Positions 14,797 through 15,120 of a stretch of 15,120 bases of DNA are shown piece after piece. The DNA is from Deltaproteobacteria bacterium. Its GTDB lineage: Bacteria > Bdellovibrionota > FAC87 > UBA2466. A model generated the notes under the pieces. That model worked only from the letters and a program-made list of their open reading frames with translations, ran no database searches and was not told the origin of the DNA. Where the stretch lies: contig JABMMY010000254.1 of NCBI GenBank assembly GCA_013205415.1, forward strand, positions 1-15,120, read 5' to 3'. Position numbers and translations under genes: made by a program. How positions within the stretch are numbered: position 1 is the stretch's first letter; every line of letters starts with the position of its first letter.

Positions 14797-14835
14797 GCTC
14801 AGTGAGATTTCAGATCTTTGCTGGGCTTTTTTTTT
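14797..14835 (+). terminator. Intrinsic terminator after the ferredoxin gene
   Basis: GCTCAG (14797-14802) pairs with CTGGGC (14821-14826) with one G-U pair. An inner AGAT/ATCT stem closes a small loop, and nine T residues follow immediately (14827-14835). It lies 66 bases after the ferredoxin stop on the same strand. Confidence 0.8.
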
Positions 14836-14856
14836 CTGCCAGGCCATCGCGGCCAA

Positions 14857-14885
14857 TAGACCTCTTAGGTTACGGGCGAGGTCTA
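14857..14885. repeat. Perfect 8-bp inverted repeat (hairpin)
   Basis: TAGACCTC at 14857-14864 and GAGGTCTA at 14878-14885 are exact reverse complements around a 13-base loop. No T run follows on either strand, so it does not look like a terminator. It could be an RNA hairpin or a protein binding site. A GGCC-ATCGC-GGCC mini-hairpin lies just before it (14842-14854). Confidence 0.5.
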
Positions 14886-14947
14886 ATAGGACCCTCCCAA
14901 GTTTTTCTAAGAACCGGAGCTCCAACATATAAGTGAGCCGCAGTGGT

Positions 14948-15007
14948 TTATACTTAGGCTTATATTTAGGCTTATACTTATACTTGATCTTGAACTTCTA
15001 CTTAAAC
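14948..15007 (+). repeat. Ten tandem degenerate hexamers (TTATAC-like)
   Basis: Sixty bases divide cleanly into ten six-base units, each beginning TT and all but one ending in C: TTATAC, TTAGGC, TTATAT, TTAGGC, TTATAC, TTATAC, TTGATC, TTGAAC, TTCTAC, TTAAAC. The first four alternate as a 12-base repeat, and the units drift progressively toward the right end. It resembles a decaying simple-sequence array. The plus strand is open in two frames across it. Confidence 0.7.
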
Positions 15008-15021
15008 TCAGCGGCACATTT

Positions 15022-15120
15022 TTGAAAGCATTCAAACAATTTCAAAAAGATGACCCCTGGCCACGTTCACCTCTTCGTTCTTTGCAATTTTCAGCAGGCA
15101 ACAAACATCTAGGCTTAATC
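15022..15120 (+). CDS. Possible start of a gene cut by the right edge
   Basis: An open frame of 33 codons from TTG 15022 runs off the window. It reads MKAFKQFQKDDPWPRSPLRS and continues without a stop, with a protein-like composition. No ribosome binding site precedes the TTG, and the same frame stays open back through the hexamer array to an in-frame TAA near 14909. No family is recognised. The call is tentative because 33 codons can be open by chance. Confidence 0.3.
   Translation, partial: MKAFKQFQKDDPWPRSPLRSLQFSAGNKHLGLI

Larger units (their letters stand above)
14836..15021. other. Non-coding stretch at the right end
   Basis: After the ferredoxin terminator no supported gene is seen until the possible start at 15022. 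The stretch holds the 8-bp hairpin at 14857-14885 and the hexamer array at 14948-15007. A 49-codon minus-strand frame (14928-14779) crosses the terminator and lacks a ribosome binding site, so I do not call it. Confidence 0.5.

Noticed and set aside
14779..14928. Minus-strand frame of 49 codons with Leu-rich sequence
   Set aside because: It reads through the ferredoxin terminator (the T run becomes Lys codons), has no ribosome binding site, and is best explained by low-complexity DNA.
14948..15007. Hexamer array considered as a CRISPR array
   Set aside because: The units are six bases with no spacers and no conserved long repeat.

Overview
The window looks like chromosomal DNA of a Gram-negative (diderm) bacterium of moderate to low GC. 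The outer-membrane assembly factor BamA, a Skp/OmpH periplasmic chaperone and two consecutive lipoprotein genes show that an outer membrane is present. The gene style (MoxR/DUF58 cluster, Sel1/TPR-like remnant, several TTG and GTG starts) would fit a Bdellovibrionota or deltaproteobacterial relative. That placement is an impression, not a proof.

Bases 1-640 hold only small minus-strand reading frames: a DUF2283-like gene cut by the left edge, a coupled 50-codon frame, and a 57-codon remnant of a TPR/Sel1-type protein. Bases 639-4609 are a tight plus-strand operon: a DUF4129-like membrane protein, a DUF4350 membrane protein, a MoxR AAA+ ATPase and a DUF58/vWA protein. It runs head-on into a minus-strand operon (6950 down to 4566) of two RDD-family membrane proteins and a SpoIIM-family membrane protein. 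The two operons overlap by 44 bases at their 3' ends. In many bacteria all these families sit in one locus, so here the locus is split into two convergent arms. Divergent from the RDD arm, at 7096-9042, is an unusual protein: a signal peptide, an M16-peptidase-like domain without the zinc motif, about three membrane segments and a C-terminal PH-like domain. It is the most novel-looking gene here and is probably part of the same envelope-associated system.

Bases 9278-12170 carry bamA and skp, the core of outer-membrane protein biogenesis. The lpxD/fabZ/lpxA genes that often follow are absent. Convergent to them is a minus-strand operon (13964 down to 12188) of two unrecognised lipoproteins and a small protein with a C-terminal membrane anchor. 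Bases 14392-14730 encode a 7Fe-type ferredoxin (fdxA-like) followed by a clear intrinsic terminator. The right end (14836-15120) is mostly non-coding, with a perfect 8-bp hairpin, ten consecutive degenerate hexamers, and possibly the first codons of a gene cut by the edge.

No tRNA, rRNA, CRISPR array, insertion sequence or phage gene was recognised. Several short inverted repeats lie at gene starts (672-693, 6959-6997, 7082-7093, 14024-14039) and may be regulatory.
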